From Colias croceus (Eukaryota > Arthropoda > Insecta > Lepidoptera > Pieridae): 64,000 nt of DNA. The translations under genes and the position numbers were made by a program. The stretch covers positions 6,331,622 through 6,395,621 of the forward strand of contig NC_059537.1 in the NCBI RefSeq assembly GCF_905220415.1, written 5' to 3'. The notes under the pieces were generated by a model, which was not told the DNA's origin, did not search any database, and worked only from the letters and a program-made list of their open reading frames with translations. Positions 62,520 to 64,000 of the stretch are shown here, piece by piece (the stretch's first letter is position 1; each line of letters opens with the position of its first letter).

Positions 62520-63273
62520 AATAGTTTGGAAAATCCAAAAGTGCACGCCTCATAATCTCATCCTTTACAATAAAATTGATTATTTATAAAGAGTACACTA
62601 TAAATATAAAAAAGAAATAAAATAAAACAGTTGGAAAAGTAAAGAAAGCGGTACCGTAATAATTGAGCTATTTTTCTTGTGGCCCCACCTAGATGTGAAA
62701 CTGCGCAGGTTTAAGGGACTGACTACCAACTTATTTTTTAAACCTTGGCTTATAGTATAAAGAATCGAGTTTATAATGGTGAATTTTGAGTACACTATAA
62801 ATATAAAAAAAAAATAAAGAGTATATACATATAGATATACTAAAATTATGGAGAACAGTCGATATTTTTTTTTTGTTTATTTAATAACAATTAAACCACA
62901 TCGAATCAGACCCTGAAAAATGAAAGGGTTCTATTCCTGAGCATACTCAAGCGTAAGAGAAAAAAAAAAGACTCGATTAGTAAAGTATTTTGGTCGCTAT
63001 CGTGTTAACAAGAAAATCCTCCGCACATACAGACACACGGACGTCCAAGACAGAACTTTTTTAAACTGTTTTTTAACTAGTTTAAATAACAAAAATGACA
63101 TCAAAAATATCATGAATGTTAAAAATAGTGTTTTTTCTTAATATGTGTGTGTATGTATTATCTTACAAGTGCAATGTATGATACATAAAGACATTTTAAG
63201 TTTGAAAAATCAGATGTTTTGCGCGAAGTGACAGTAGTACCCACCTCAACGCTTCGCTTATGAGACGTGCAAT
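62520..63273 (-). mobile_element. Helentron-like non-autonomous element, copy 2 (inverted)
   Basis: About 754 bp matching 9597-10373 along its whole length in the opposite orientation, with small indels and single-base changes (for example GCACGTCTCATAA for GCACGCCTCATAA at one end). It begins AATAGTTTGGAAAATCCAAA and ends ATGAGACGTGCAAT. Similarity stops sharply at both ends. The 65-codon minus-strand frame inside is not a transposase. Confidence 0.65.
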
Positions 63274-64000
63274 ATTCTTTACCTCTTTAAAAGCGAACTT
63301 TGTCTGTTTGTCCCATTATTGAGGTTTTATTTTATTTTAAAGACACTAATAATATTCATGCCATTGTTTGCCTGAAGAGTATTTAAGTACACGTGTATGT
63401 ATATAAATTAGGTTGGAAAAGAGATATTTGAACAACAGTTATAGAAAATCTACTTTTAATATTGACACAGCGGCGATGGAACACGTGGCTCGTACGTAAA
63501 TAACATTATGAGGCTCAACTTACAAAAAATATGCACTAAAAACTTTTTATATGATAAGAATATTTACTATACAACATAAAGCATGAAATATAATAATTGA
63601 TAAAAAAATATATTTTCGCAAATTGTATTCGTAAGTCGACTTCAAATATCGGACTAAATTATGTTCGCTACTTAAATTTTTCATGTGTCATTTGTTCAAA
63701 TGAATGTCTCCGACTTTGATATTCTCACATATTCTCGAAAATAGGCCGTAATAACTGGCTTTTTGAAGTAGCGAAATATTTTTTCCCTTGTAATCCCTGA
63801 GTCGAGATTGTTTGATTTGGTAAATATAACATAATATTTTCAACGTGGAAAGATTTTGCTCTACATTTTCATATAAAAGTACCTACTATCTACTTTGTTA
63901 ATAATAATTATTCTTTTAAAGTTCTTCCAGATAAAGTAACATTCTATATCTTTCCATACTAGGTGTGATATCGACTTTATCATCCCCAAAAATCAATTTA
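63274..64000. other. AT-rich sequence, no feature seen
   Basis: Sequence after the Helentron-like copy up to the window end. No open frame, inverted terminal repeat or known motif was noticed. Confidence 0.5.

Overview
The window looks like AT-rich nuclear DNA of an insect, most likely a moth or butterfly. Genes are split by short AT-rich introns (many 70-100 bp) with GT/AG borders. The intronic and intergenic interspersed repeats are of types I recognise from lepidopteran genomes. No rRNA, tRNA, CRISPR array or prokaryotic-style operon is visible.

Region 1 (99-24431, + strand) holds most of an axonemal dynein heavy chain of the DNAH5/DNAH8 (outer-arm) type. I could chain 64 exons in one continuous reading frame, about 3,356 codons, covering the end of the tail, the linker, AAA1-AAA4, the stalk with its microtubule-binding tip, AAA5, AAA6 and the C-terminal domain up to a stop at 24429-24431. 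Roughly the first quarter of the protein lies upstream of the window. The introns carry a palindromic foldback MITE (2365-2570), a Harbinger-like MITE (5689-5861), a ~777 bp Helentron-like element (9597-10373) and at least three further dispersed repeats.

Region 2 (about 25.6-29.8 kb, - strand, convergent with the dynein) is a two-PDZ scaffold protein of about 1,059 residues in four coding exons. It is mostly low-complexity Ser/Asn-rich chain with a central and a C-terminal PDZ domain, of the Big bang / PDZD2 / pro-IL-16 sort. A likely untranslated exon sits at 36511-36568, and a GC-rich candidate first exon/promoter with a palindromic CRE lies near 45.06-45.40 kb, so the transcription unit may cover nearly 20 kb.

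Region 3 (about 29.8-45 kb) is the large 5' intron space of the PDZ gene. It holds a TTAA-flanked piggyBac-like element (33373-34641), a 192 bp MITE (32753-32944) and several good-looking orphan exons on the opposite strand. Two of these (35882-35965 and 41798-41911) join in phase 0 to give a signal-peptide-like start followed by a helical segment, and may be a small nested antisense gene.

Region 4 (45.4-64 kb) has no recognisable gene. It contains a second copy of the foldback MITE (48272-48446), a 16-17 bp minisatellite, a paired CACGTG site, a few GC-rich islands with short open frames (one starting like a signal peptide at 60419) and the second, inverted copy of the Helentron-like element (62520-63273).

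The dynein would act in motile axonemes, which in insects means mainly sperm tails and some sensory cilia. The PDZ protein would act at the cell cortex or junctions. Nothing in the sequence links the two functionally; they are simply neighbours with convergent 3' ends.
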